Shown here: positions 24,527 through 34,778 of the stretch, in pieces | Position numbering within the stretch: position 1 is the first letter of the stretch | How the letters are laid out: every line of letters begins with the position of its first letter | Source: Gracilariopsis chorda | Taxonomy: Eukaryota; Rhodophyta; Florideophyceae; Gracilariales; Gracilariaceae | Assembly (NCBI GenBank): GCA_003194525.1 | Contig: NBIV01000318.1 | Location: 1 to 64,000, forward strand | Direction: 5' to 3' | DNA length: 64,000 bases | Translations under genes and position numbers: made by a program | Notes under the pieces: generated by a model | What the model was told of the DNA's origin: nothing | Seen by the model: the letters and a program-made list of their open reading frames with translations, nothing else | Database searches by the model: none

Positions 24527-27500
24527 ATGAAAAAATCCAAAAACAACAGCGAAAGAAGAACATTACGCTTACTCCAGCTTAACTGCAGGAGCTTACTTGC
24601 GACAGGGAAACGAAGCGAGATCGACCGCTTAGCTGATGCTTGGAAGGTGGACATCCTTTGTCTTCAGGAAACTCACTTCCAGGAGTTAGATCGGACACCT
24701 CGAATCCAAGGTTTCAAGTTAGTAGGAAGATGTGACAGAGATGCCGACTTTGGACAACAAGGAGGAAGGGGAGGAGGAGTGGCAACGTATCAACGAGACT
24801 ACCTCACAATAGACCTATTGACAGACGAGCCAATTCAGAAAGGATTAGAGAGAGTGACAGTACTAGTCAGGTCTCCAAAAGGTCCGCTCTCAATTGCTAA
24901 TGTATACGTTCCTCCACAACTGCACGCTACAGAGTGGTACAAGGCATTGGACGACCAGGATATGGCAGTAGCCGACAGCAACACATGCGGGTCGTGGTAT
25001 CCATCAAGGGCGGAAGCTTCTGGAATCGCATTAGAAGAGTACCTCGGAGAAACCGAACGCGTCGTCCTCAACGTAGATGGGGTCGCAACCCATACGGATC
25101 CAAGGCATGGAACGCAAAGTGCGATAGATATAACGGCGATACCAGAAAAATGGGTTCCGCTAACCACATGGGAGGCATCGGACCTTCCATTTTCAGACCA
25201 TCACCCGTGCCTTATGTCCATAGATATTGGGCGTAAGTCTTGCGTCCAGAAGAAATGGAAGACTTGGAGTATCAAAAATGCTGACTGGACCAAATTCCAA
25301 ACGTACGTAGACGATAACCTTAGCATGATTGAAGATAATAGTATAGAGAGCTTAGACGAACAGTATCATCGCTTTTGCGAAGTAGTGCTAGGAGCAGCAA
25401 GGATGCATGTACCATTTGGAAGACGGAGACGCGAAGCACCATGGTGGAGTCCGGAAGCATCGGAAGTGATCCAGCTGAGAGCAGAGAAATGGAGAGAGTA
25501 TCGAAACGATCCGAGTGCAGGAAATAGGTTAGCATTACAGCAGGCCCAAGAACATGCGGGAATAGTTATTGACAGACTCAAACGGGATGCATGGCAGGAA
25601 CTCACAAGTTCACTACACCCAAACGATAATGATGCAAAGTTATGGCGAATAACGAATGCAATTGAAAAGAGAAAATGGGAACGTCCATCACTTTGTCCTC
25701 CAGGGGGCGAACAATGGTTTGATAAGAAGAGAGCGAAGTGGTTTGTCAAATCAGAGATCAGAAGTGTGCGGACACACGTCAAGAACAGAACAGTGAGAAA
25801 CGAGTACAGACGGGAACTGGACACATATCATAAACATGCAAAAGAGTCAGTGATAGGGAAGGTATTTCAACCTCAACACCTTGATGTGGAGTTGAGAAAT
25901 ATGACCCCGAAGAAGGTACGAGGCCCGGATGAGATACAGATAGCTTTCCTACAGAATCTTCCTCCAATTGGAAAAGAGTGGCTACTGCACCTTATAAACA
26001 GAAGTTACAAGGAAGGGCGGACTCCGGCAAAGTGGAGATTATCCCGACTCATTCCAATTCCCAAACCAGGCGTCAAGGGAAAGTTTCGGCCGATATCTCT
26101 CACATCGGTCGTGGCAGGGCTTGCGGAACGGATGGTTAACAGGGAATTCATGAAATGGTTGGAACCAAAACTCCCTGCATGTCAAGCAGGATTCAGAATG
26201 AGCCGAACGACAGACGAACATATTGCTGCCTTTTGCAAACATATAACGCATGGCTGGCAGCAACTCCGACAGACATTAACACTTTTCTGTGACTTCTCTA
26301 AGGCTTATGACTGCGTTCAACATCACCGACTGTTAGTAAAGCTGGCAAATCTTGAGTGTCAGACTTACCTCTGGAGATGCATAAGAGCATTTGTAATGGA
26401 CCGCAGACGGACTTGCAGATGGAACACAGCTGATACCAGACCTTATGTAGTAGCTCAAGGTCTACCACAAGGCGGGACTCTTTCCCCAGGACTATGGCTT
26501 GCATATGTGTCGCAGATCTTCCCGAGCGAGTGCATCAGGGTGATTCAAGAATTGCGGTAACAATGTTCGCTGATGATGTATCCATATCAGTGACACAACG
26601 AAAACTGGATTTCTGTGCCCATATTATTCAATCTGCAGTACAAAGACTGGAGCAATACTGCGAAGAAAATAACATCAAGATGAATCCGAAGAAAACCACA
26701 CTAGTTCCGTTCACATACGCACAATGGAAAAAAGACCGTACCAAGTACGAAGTACAAGTAGCTTGAACGTGGATAGAGCTTTCAGGTTTCACGAGATTTC
26801 TAGGAGTCATCATGGATAGCCGCCTTACATTCCACCATCATATACACAAGTTGGCTGCACGGTACAGGTCACGGTCGCGCATTCTTCGGTGTCTAACTGG
26901 AACCACGTGGGGGGCAGACTGGGTGACCATGCACGTATTTAGCATGGGTTTCGTTGAACCCATTGCAAGGTATGCAGCGTGCGTAGTCATATCGAATGCT
27001 CTATCTTGTGCAGTACAAGAATGGGAAAGAACCCGAAATGAAGCAGCCCGAATTCAAACAGGCTGTACACGATCTTCCCCAGTGAGAAAACTTAGAAACC
27101 TTTTGAGTCTACCCTCTCTTCAAGAAATTGCGGCTGCACAGGCAGCACAGTTATACGAGAAAGCGAAACGATTTCGTGCAGAGGATCCAACACCTATTGC
27201 TTTAGCACTTAACAGAGAGTCTTCGGCACGTATTCGCAAGAACAGGTCGTCATTCAAGAAGACAGCAGAGCAATTATTGGCTGAATGTGGTTTTTTGCAG
27301 CTCAACAGAGCACCACTCCCAACAGAGCTAGGCTTGGGCCAAACAGGAGGCATCAGCTTCTGTTACACGTCATGCACTAAGGAAGATTCGGTTGAACATC
27401 AGCGGTACCAGGCTCTACAAACATTGAAAAAGCTCCCACCGGCCGATTGCGAGATCTGGAGTGATGGCTCAGTGGGGCGACCGAAGTGGCTTCAAGAAGC

Positions 27501-28551
27501 ACAACCGTTACGAGCAGCTGTGGAGTGGGACGAAGGATGGTACGCGGGATCGGTTGATTATCCAAACAGCTTCACGGCCCATGCAGAAGTTGTTTCCAAC
27601 TTTCAAAACAAACATAATCGGACACCGAGTATAGTGATACGATATGACGATGGATTTGTAATGGGATACGAAATAGACGCTGAACATCAAGAGTTACTCG
27701 ATGCCGATGGACATAAGCTTAAATGGCGTGTACTTAACATTTCCGAGGTTGGGGGAAGTGCTTTTGCGATCTGGTGGAATGCATCAATTACCCCCCAAAC
27801 TGGCATGGAGCCCGCAGGGATAGGGACAACGTCGTTTTATGCGGAAACATGGGCGATATATCACTCACTTCAAGTTGTTAAGGGAAGAATAGGATCTGGG
27901 TGGACTGGACACATAAGGCTGATAACGGATTCTCAGAGCGTGGTTGAGAGTATCCGAGGAGCTGTAAGAGATCAGCCGTATTCTGTGCAACAAGTATCAC
28001 GTACATTGTACGAGATCGGCAAAACATGCACTATGGATATGGTCTGGGTACCGAGCCATTGCGGTTTGCACCGCAACGACCTTGTAGACAGTTTTTCCAA
28101 AGAAGCATTGGAACTACCTCAGCATTTGCAGATAAACGTGCCAGTGGACTACGCAGAAGTGAAACGAAGAGTGAAGTCTCGAAAACGATGTAGGAAAATT
28201 ATTCAGTCTATACCTCAGGAGCTCACACAAGTGGTATCGCAAAGAGAAGCGGAAGTTACATTGTCGCAGTTTGCAGTAGGCCATACACCTCTTTTGCACC
28301 CGCTCGGAACGCACTTGTACAAGCGAAGAATCGTGTGTACTTGCCGACCGGGAGTACTGAATGATGTGGACCACTTTGTTCTAAGGTGTCCTTTGCGAAC
28401 AAGGTCTCGCCGAACCTGCCTGCCAAGTATGCGAGAAAGACACGGGATGGATGTTGGAGAAATCATCAAAAAGTGGCCGGAATGTATGCTGGTCTTCCTA
28501 GCGAGAGAACGCTTTTTTCACATGAAGCGATCTACACTACGTAGGAATTAG
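24527..28551 (+). pseudogene. LINE polyprotein: AP endonuclease, RT, RNase H, zinc finger
   Basis: The ATG at 24527 opens the endonuclease (LLQLNCRSLLA, ILCLQETHF, SDHHPC near 25195). The RT follows: RLIPIPKPGVKGKFRPISLT, FCDFSKAYDCVQHH, GLPQGGTLSPGLW and MFADDVSI. The RNase H begins IWSDGSV (about 27457) and continues GGSAFAIWW, YAETWAIYHSL, LITDSQSVVESI and WVPSHCGLHRNDLVD. The C-terminus has a CCHC finger, CTCRPGVLNDVDHFVLRC. Between SDGSV and GGSAF lies an extra in-frame segment of about 92 codons with Tudor-like character. Damage: a frame slip near 26508-26515 between GLWLAYV and ADLPERVHQ, and a TGA at 26764-26766. All else is open, so it is recent relative to the Mot1 copy around it. 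Confidence 0.88.
27475..27750 (+). other. Tudor-like segment inserted in the LINE RNase H domain
   Basis: About 92 in-frame codons separate the first RNase H motif from the second, far more than usual. The segment reads VEWDEGWYAGSVDY, a spacer, then IVIRYDDGFVMGYEI. The order acidic-W-Y-G-V followed by a V-x-YDDG strand is the signature of Tudor/SMN-like folds, which bind methylated histone or protein tails. That is a motif judgement, not a search result. Confidence 0.45.
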
Positions 28552-28584
28552 ACTGGTGTACCCGTAAAAGAGAGAGAGAGAGAG

Positions 28585-28594
28585 AGCGAGAGAA
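28585..28594 (+). repeat. LINE target-site duplication, right copy
   Basis: This is the second copy of AGCGAGAGAA, directly after the (GA)n tail and before resumed Mot1 coding sequence. Confidence 0.8.
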
Positions 28595-28823
28595 CTCCAA
28601 TTTTCAATCCATGAACACGGAAGACTTGCTAGACTTGTTCAATGCAGATAGTGCTGAGGCCTCATCCACCAACGACTCATCGCTTGATATCAGTGTCGGA
28701 ACTGGAAAGGGCATGAAGGCTGCTTTGGCAGGGCTTGGGTAACGTTGGGAAGAAAAGCAATACGAGGATGAGTACAACATGAACAATTTTTTTGCTAGGA
28801 TGGGCACATCAGGGAGTACGTGA
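28595..28823 (+). pseudogene. Mot1/BTAF1 C-terminus (part 2 of the captured copy)
   Basis: It reads NSNFQSMNTEDLLDLFN, then GKGMKAALAGLG, then RWEEKQYEDEYNMNNFF before a final TGA at 28821-28823. This is the conserved Mot1 tail: the TDQLLDLF-type motif and the acidic YxxEY-xxNF end. A TAA at 28740-28742 interrupts the frame. Its presence beyond the LINE shows that the gene was continuous to its natural C-terminus before the LINE arrived. Confidence 0.85.
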
Positions 28824-29227
28824 TTTGTTGATTCGGAGCCTTGGTGGAAAAGTAGGCACATTCTAGAGAAGCGTACTAACTGATTTCCTGCTGCCATTTG
28901 CACAACGGCTTTTTCGTATGTGGGAGACATGAGCTGCAGCAACTATGATGGTAGCAGTCGTGCGGTTTATGTTTGTCTTTAGTACACGGTAAGGGCGTCG
29001 ATCGTATCGCGATAGTTCAACAAATTTACTTCGTATAGCACTAAGATAAAGATTGCGGCCCGCCTCCACCCGGCGCTAAACGCCTCCGCAATTTCGATGA
29101 GTAAGATTAAGCCAAGCAGTTATCAAGAAATCCCACCAGTACCCGGCTCCATGAGCCGATGAAAGATTCTGTAGGATAGACACAAAGAGAGCAAAGTTCG
29201 TAGTCCTTGTTAGTAAATGTTCATCGA
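28824..29227. other. No gene recognised
   Basis: This is the spacer between the Mot1 tail and the 3' end of the accessory gene. The right breakpoint of the captured segment must lie here. Confidence 0.4.
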
Positions 29228-30727
29228 TTATAGCTCTGATGCTTTCGAAATTAGTTGGAACGGTTGCTCTATGTTCTCGAGTGCCTTACGCGCATTCTCA
29301 ATAAAGATTTGGTTGTTCTTCTTCTGCGCTCGCTCGTATCGCATGGCGCTCTGCTCCAGAAGTTCCATCATCTTGTTTTGGTTTTCCAGTCGTTTGAGAA
29401 TCACATTCTCGTCATTCTCATCTACTTCGCTCTTCGATCTCTCGTACATCATTTGATCCCGCAAAAGTTTTGTTCGAGCCTCCGAAGCAGATCCAAGGCG
29501 GTCCAGACCCCTCGAAAGATTATCAACTTCTGATCGTAAATCGCAACTATCCCTTTGTGATCGTCGCCTACGCTTTCCGCTCGATTCCTCGCTCTCCCGA
29601 CCAGTTGGTATGCCCTCTTCGTACCCTGCATCATCGTCGCCGATTAGCTTAGTGGTCATCTGCAGCACTTTTGTGTCTTCATCTTTAGTTCCTAGCCTGC
29701 AGACTGTAAAAAGAACATAAACACGTTTAGAATCAGCAGTCAGATCTCCATTACCTGTATACTGTAGAAAGTCTGGAACCCGAGAACTATCATTCTGACC
29801 AGATGCGGACCATCGCTCGCGGAAAATTGTAAACAAGCGCTTAACGTGGTTGAACTGGTTTTTCAGAACCATAGCAGTGCGAAAACAAATTGGGCGCTTG
29901 TTCGAGTCCACTTCATCCCCTCGACCGCGAAAATTTTCCTTGGTGTCCACATTCGCATCATTGAATCGATGCTCAACCACTGTCCAAAACAATTCCCTTG
30001 TAATATTGGCATCCAGCTGCATTCGTGACAGCTCAGCGCCAATTGCAGTATACAATGCGGAGCGTGCTCGCTCATTGTCCCGGAGCAGTACGCAAAGTCG
30101 AGCAAATTCATGCAAAGTGAATCCATGACTTGCTGCTTTATCCGTCGCGTGTTCGCCGTTTTGAGCCTGTTGCCCACCGTCCTCATACGCATTCTTCCTT
30201 CTCACTTCTTCCCGGCGAATCATTTCCTTTACTACTTTCCGCTCTCTCTCCGGCACTGCGTCTAGCAATGATTGAACTGATGGCAGCTGGTTTTACTCCT
30301 GATCTCGCGCAATTGCTGCATGCTCCCATGAAATAAATGCCTGGGCGGCTTCACTTTTCGAGATCCAATGCTGCAAAGTTTTTCCTTTGAAGCTTTCAGT
30401 TAGTAAAAAGAGAAGCAAGCGCGCAATAAGTTCTGTCTTGTTCTTGTGGCTACACTTGAGCTTCCATCCTTTGTTGAAAGCTCGCAAAGTCTGCGTGCTT
30501 TGTGGTGTGAGATATGTGTAAAATCGTTGTAGTCATGTAGATTCTGAAAAGGCTGCGAACGGAGTTTCTTTGTCGTTTTTTTGGATTACCTGTGAAGTAG
30601 CGGTTTGTTTAAGATCGGATGGGCTCCACTGTGTGCTACTTTGCGGGACAGAGTCTTGTAGAACTGCGGAGGACGGATGTTTGCGAGGGCTGCGGCGCAG
30701 AGATAATGGTTGAATCAAGTCGGACAT
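29228..30727 (-). pseudogene. SAP-like, coiled-coil accessory protein of H2, two in-frame stops
   Basis: A single frame of 500 codons runs from ATG 30727 to TAA at 29228-29230, interrupted only by TGA at 30533-30535 (codon 65) and TAA at 30293-30295 (codon 145). The leader is basic (SLRRSPRKHPS). Around codons 79-110, TLRAFNKGWKLKCSHKNKTE followed by a leucine-rich helix fits a SAP-type DNA-binding helix pair. The C-terminal third is a heptad-rich coiled coil (LENQNKMMELLEQSAMRYER). PIF/Harbinger elements need a second DNA-binding protein besides the transposase, usually Myb/SANT-like; position, orientation and architecture suggest this is the equivalent. I know no named family for the whole protein. 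Confidence 0.6.
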
Positions 30728-31027
30728 GGTGCTGTGATGAAAATTGGTAAGGCGCGCATTCCGCTGGTTACCTATATTGCAAGGTGGTGCAAGGGGAGCG
30801 TGAGGTGCGCTGCAAGGCTGATGTCAAGTGGACTTAAGCAAAACACGGCGGTCCAAATTTTTGAACTTGTGCAGTTGGAGCATGCCAAGTGGTCAAATAA
30901 GGTCATGGGTCATGTAACGCCATTACAGTTTCGTCGAGCAGGGGCAGAACAGGGTCAAGCAGGCCCATTTCAAGAAATTCGGGAACTGACCAACCAGCAG
31001 ACACGATTGGGCGATCAGAAGTCCGAG
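30728..31027. other. H2 right subterminal region
   Basis: There is no gene. This is presumably the promoter of the minus-strand accessory gene plus subterminal sequence leading to the right inverted repeat. Confidence 0.4.
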
Positions 31028-31048
31028 CAGGCTTGTTTAGAACGGCCC
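31028..31048 (-). repeat. Right terminal inverted repeat of H2
   Basis: This is a perfect reverse complement of 18402-18422. The adjoining TCA (31049-31051) is the target duplication. Confidence 0.9.
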
Positions 31049-33600
31049 TCAGCCGCGTTGAAGTGAGTAGCTTCATCTACTAGATTTCGTACAGGTCGAC
31101 TATTGATGTACATCACATCTACAGTGACAATGTGGTTGAAACAAAGATCATCCGTGCCAATGGTAACTTTAAAACGGTGTAGCTTAGCATCGTTTTGGAT
31201 GCAGACCTCGCAATCACGGAGAATATTCTCAAGAGTCTTGCATGTAAAGCTGTCTAAATCTTCAGGGTTTGCACGCTTAAGCAAGTAGTAAAATGGTTGA
31301 ACCGAGGGGTGGCCAAATACGGGTTGGAGCTTCTGAAGCTCTGATTCAGTGTAAAGCGCAAAAACCAAATCTACAGGCCTCCATCGGTGAACAAGAAAGT
31401 AGTTCTCAATAACTAGGTTCTGTTCTGCATTTGAACCTTACAACTTCTTCCTGAATACTGAATTCCAATCCGTTGTCCTTCATGTCCTTCATGCTCAGTT
31501 ATAACGGTACAATGTCCTTCATTATCTGGAATGTGAAACCTATCACTAGGTCGAGGTTTTTGAAAGGAACGGGAACTATCGTAAGGCAAATGGCGTTGAT
31601 TGTGCCACTAATTCCGAACATTGAGCGGCGTGAATCAATATCTATGTTCATCAGAACGTTGAATTCCTCGCAGTATGCTCGATATTGAGCGTAGGACATG
31701 ATTGAAAACCTGTTGGTGCATGTGTCGACCAATATTCTTTTAAATCGTGGGGCTTCTCCCATAGACAGAGCAGAGAGCAAAGCTGCCGTCTCCGTTTTAA
31801 GGTCTGTAGAAAACGTCCTCCCATGTACAACGGAACAATTAGCTATGTAGGTTCCAGTCTTCTTTTGAAGGTTGTGATCATGTACAGCAAGATACACATT
31901 GTCTTCTGCATCAAATCCAAAAATTGAGCCTCGGTTCCGTTTTCCGTGTTCTCCAAAGTACTATCCAGTTGCTCGGAGATGTAGGCTACATCCTTTACAC
32001 TGAGCATTGCGGATGGATGAGTAGATTTCAGAAGTTTGATGGCTGCAAGAACCTCCTCCGGGGGGTGGCGCGTGTAAGCTATGTGGGTTTTACCACAAAC
32101 GTAGCATCCCTTCAGTCCTTTGATCCCCCTTGACGAAAATCGACGTAATCATTTGTAACGTGCATGGAGGCGTACTGTGCCATTATATCTACTCATTTCG
32201 CCATCATATCTCCTGCCAAGACTGTCAAGTGCCACTTTTTCGTTTACTTCCTGAGTGATATAGGAGTTCCAAGATGTCGGTTGATGTGATAGAAAAGTTG
32301 AAGTACGATTCATTGCCTCTTGCGCGGTCTTTGGCACGTGCTCGCGGAGAGATTGTTGCATGGGATGAATGTCGCAGGAGATCACAAGCTGGTCTTGGAG
32401 TAGATTTTCGTGGTGATAGTTGACTGACAACTGTTTCTAAAGAGTAGATAGCTTAAACGAAAATGCTCGAAACACCTCCGCTTCGCTCTTCTCAGGATCT
32501 TCTCTCATGGCTTCCGCGAGCTTCATCGTCTGCCATTGTAGCAGAACACTACTATGCTGCTTTTCACTAGTGTAGAAGTAGAAGAGCTTCTGTCGAATAC
32601 TGTCGAAGCATTCTCCAGGACAATAAGTCCGGGTATAATATGACAGAGCCTCTTCGTTCAGCATAATAGGGAGGGCTTCAGCCTTTTCATCCTCTCTGAG
32701 ATTGAATACGCAACACAGAGTTTCATACAACAGGAATGCGGAAGAGATGTCCTCATCATATTTGCCACTGAATTTTTCGCGGCCTTGATAGGCTCGCATC
32801 AAGCCATTTATGCGAAGAGAGTAGCTATTCATACCATTATAAGGATTCTGCGAAGGGCTGTTTGGAATAGCTCTGGTCCGAACGATAACTTTAGCATCAT
32901 CAGCTTTAACGTTGCTATAGGATATGCGTCTTTAGTCTGGTAGTGTTTGATGCTCTGCAATTTGTTGACGAGCAGGAAACCTAGGCATGGTAGAAAAACG
33001 AAGTGGTTCACGTTTCACAGCTTTCTCAGGTACAGTATACTCTGGTATGACTGCATTAGCCACTTAAGAATCGTGATTGACGGTCTCAAGGTCCGTTTTT
33101 GGGCTCATATTTCCACGCGTCTCAGTTCTGGATCCCATAAGCTGGCTTTTCGTACCAGCGACAGCTGTTGCTGGAATGAAATTCTACTGAAGAAGGCATT
33201 CGATGATTGCCTGTGCGTGCGGGAAGAACCGCCTTCGCGTTACATGCACACCATGGGATAACAGAAACGCAACCGATCTCTGTGCTAGTTGCTTTGGCAT
33301 AGCCTCAATCGTGTGCATATGAAAGGTCGCAGTGCACTCGAACCAGAGTGCCTGCCGAGTGAACCCAGTGAATTTTGACGCATCGAGCATACTCGTACAA
33401 TACTCTTGATTTTAATCTTGGTAGGCGGCTTTCTCAGCAGCAGTAGCTAATAATGGCGGTGGATCTGTATCATTGGCCTCATAGTTCACGGGGCATGTCG
33501 GATTTAGTAAAGGTGCAGTGATCGGGAAAACATTGGTTGGCACAGCGCTGCTTTTCGCGGGCGAGTTTGGTGCGCTATGGAACGATTCTTGTCCAGACAT
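31049..33600 (-). mobile_element. C2 right part: Copia-type gag, protease and integrase N-terminus, broken
   Basis: On the minus strand, gag starts near 33600 (MSGQESFHSAPNSPAK) and spans to about 32150 with a Cys/His knuckle (CYVCGKTHIAYTRH near 32040-32110). A retropepsin region lies at about 31500-31900 (ILVDT, then SIMSYAQYRAYCEEF). The integrase zinc-binding N-terminus and the start of the core lie at 31049-31368 (FGHPSVQPFYYLLKRAN, DCEVC, VDVMYINSRP). The gag-protease-integrase order indicates Ty1/Copia. It was split by H2; its remaining part is at 17880-18401. Roughly ten breaks; older than H2. Confidence 0.75.
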
Positions 33601-34374
33601 GTTGCCCAGCTATATTTGTCAACAAATGTTCGCTAACAACGATGAAAGTTATAACTATCAAACGGGCGTATGGTTCGAACCACACGGCAATGATGGGTGG
33701 TAGTCTGGAAATACGCCTCTGAGATCCTCGGAGACAAGCAGACGCAAGATGGTACGGCAATCGCGGGGCGCGGACGCATGGAAAGTAATGTAGATAAAAA
33801 CAGAAGTTAAGCTCTTATTGTATTTCGTAGGAATACTATTGCGCTCAAAACAGCTAGTTAAGTAGCGCATGAGCAATGTAATAACTCATATGCACTGCTG
33901 TAAGCATTAGTACGATAGGAATACATGTGCACGAATCATAGCTAAGACCTTGTTCGTATCCAGTTCGATCTATCCTACAAAGCAAATTCGTGATGAGTAA
34001 CAGTTCCATCTTCGCCGGACCTGTCATGTAAATTCACCACGACTACAATATCACCGTACGCGATCACCACTGTCCAGTAGGCCAAGATGGGGTCCCCTCC
34101 GAAGCCCAAACCACTCTTGAGTTCCACACCAAGCCTGTGCTGGTTTGCCGCACTTCAAGGGTTTTCTGCGTTTCACCGTTTCGGTTAACATTAAAACGGG
34201 AATTATTCTCCCCGCGCCACATATGTGCGATCTGTATGCGTACACTGCACAAAAATCAACATTTTTAACATTGTAACATGGTCGTGGAGGTACTTAGGTG
34301 AAGCAGCGGGGATCCAAATTAGTAGAGGGAGCGGCAAGGTGTTGGGAAGAGAACTATCGAGGCAGTGTCTGGTG
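33601..34374. other. C2 leader/LTR area, boundaries not resolved
   Basis: The 5' LTR of C2 should lie here. A TG-starting edge is possible near 34278 (TGTTACAATG on the minus strand) but no partner LTR survives for comparison. GGTTCGAACC at about 33667 resembles a tRNA B box but lacks a tRNA around it. Confidence 0.3.
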
Positions 34375-34512
34375 ACAGAGGCAGGCAATCGTGTCAAATT
34401 TTGACAGTGGTGGATCGCGTTTGGAGAACGGTATTGAGCTGGGAGGTGACATAAAGATGATCGGCGCCAGATTGTAGGAAATACATGGTGGGGGACGATT
34501 CCTGATGAGAGC
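34375..34512 (+). repeat. 138-bp direct repeat outside the G3 5' LTR
   Basis: This segment (ACAGAGGC ... GATGAGAGC) ends where the 5' LTR of G3 begins. It recurs at 51231-51368 directly after the 3' LTR, with about 11 differences. Confidence 0.8.
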
Positions 34513-34722
34513 TATAGCCGTTTCCGGCTGCATAGCGCAGGACGGAACAGAAAAAGGCTACTTAAACCCTATTTGTAGGTTACACTAGCGTAGGTATCTT
34601 ATCAAATGCCTGCAGTTCCCAATTGGAGAACACGGTAGTGGCATTTAAGCCCCAAGAACATTGACTATCAGTAAATCGAACCTTACCTTTCCATCGACGA
34701 ACAACTCGCGTAGTTTGCCACA
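34513..34722 (+). repeat. 5' LTR of G3 (210 bp)
   Basis: This is the partner of 51014-51231. It ends GCCACA and is followed by GTGATCAC, not by a usual tRNA-complementary primer site. Confidence 0.8.
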
Positions 34723-34778
34723 GTGATCACTGAATTCACTACAACAGTTCGACTTTTAGTTTCCTACGTTCGGTCGCG

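Larger units (their letters stand above)
24417..28584 (+). mobile_element. LINE (APE-type, RNase H-bearing), 4.17 kb
   Basis: This is a non-LTR retrotransposon bounded by a perfect 10-bp duplication. A short 5' leader of about 110 bases is followed by one long coding region, a brief 3' UTR and a 3' tail of (GA)n (about 28567-28584) instead of poly(A). The copy seems full length at the 5' end because the reading frame has its start and complete endonuclease. It interrupts the Mot1 copy exactly between ANAVVKRE and NSNFQSM. Confidence 0.88.
18402..31048. mobile_element. H2: 12.6-kb PIF/Harbinger-type DNA transposon with captured Mot1 copy and LINE
   Basis: The ends are perfect 21-bp inverted repeats (starting GGGCCGTTCTAAACAAGCCT at 18402, mirrored to end at 31048), flanked by TCA at 18399-18401 and 31049-31051. 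A 3-bp duplication is the PIF/Harbinger size. The flanks are the two parts of one integrase region of C2, which fixes the insertion point. Contents: transposase (plus, 18898-20111), Mot1/BTAF1 C-terminal half (plus, about 20420-24406 and 28595-28823), a LINE inside that copy (24417-28584) and an accessory SAP-like gene (minus, 29228-30727). Transposase and accessory gene converge, as expected for the autonomous core; Mot1 plus LINE is extra cargo. All genes are broken, so the element looks immobile. Confidence 0.85.
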
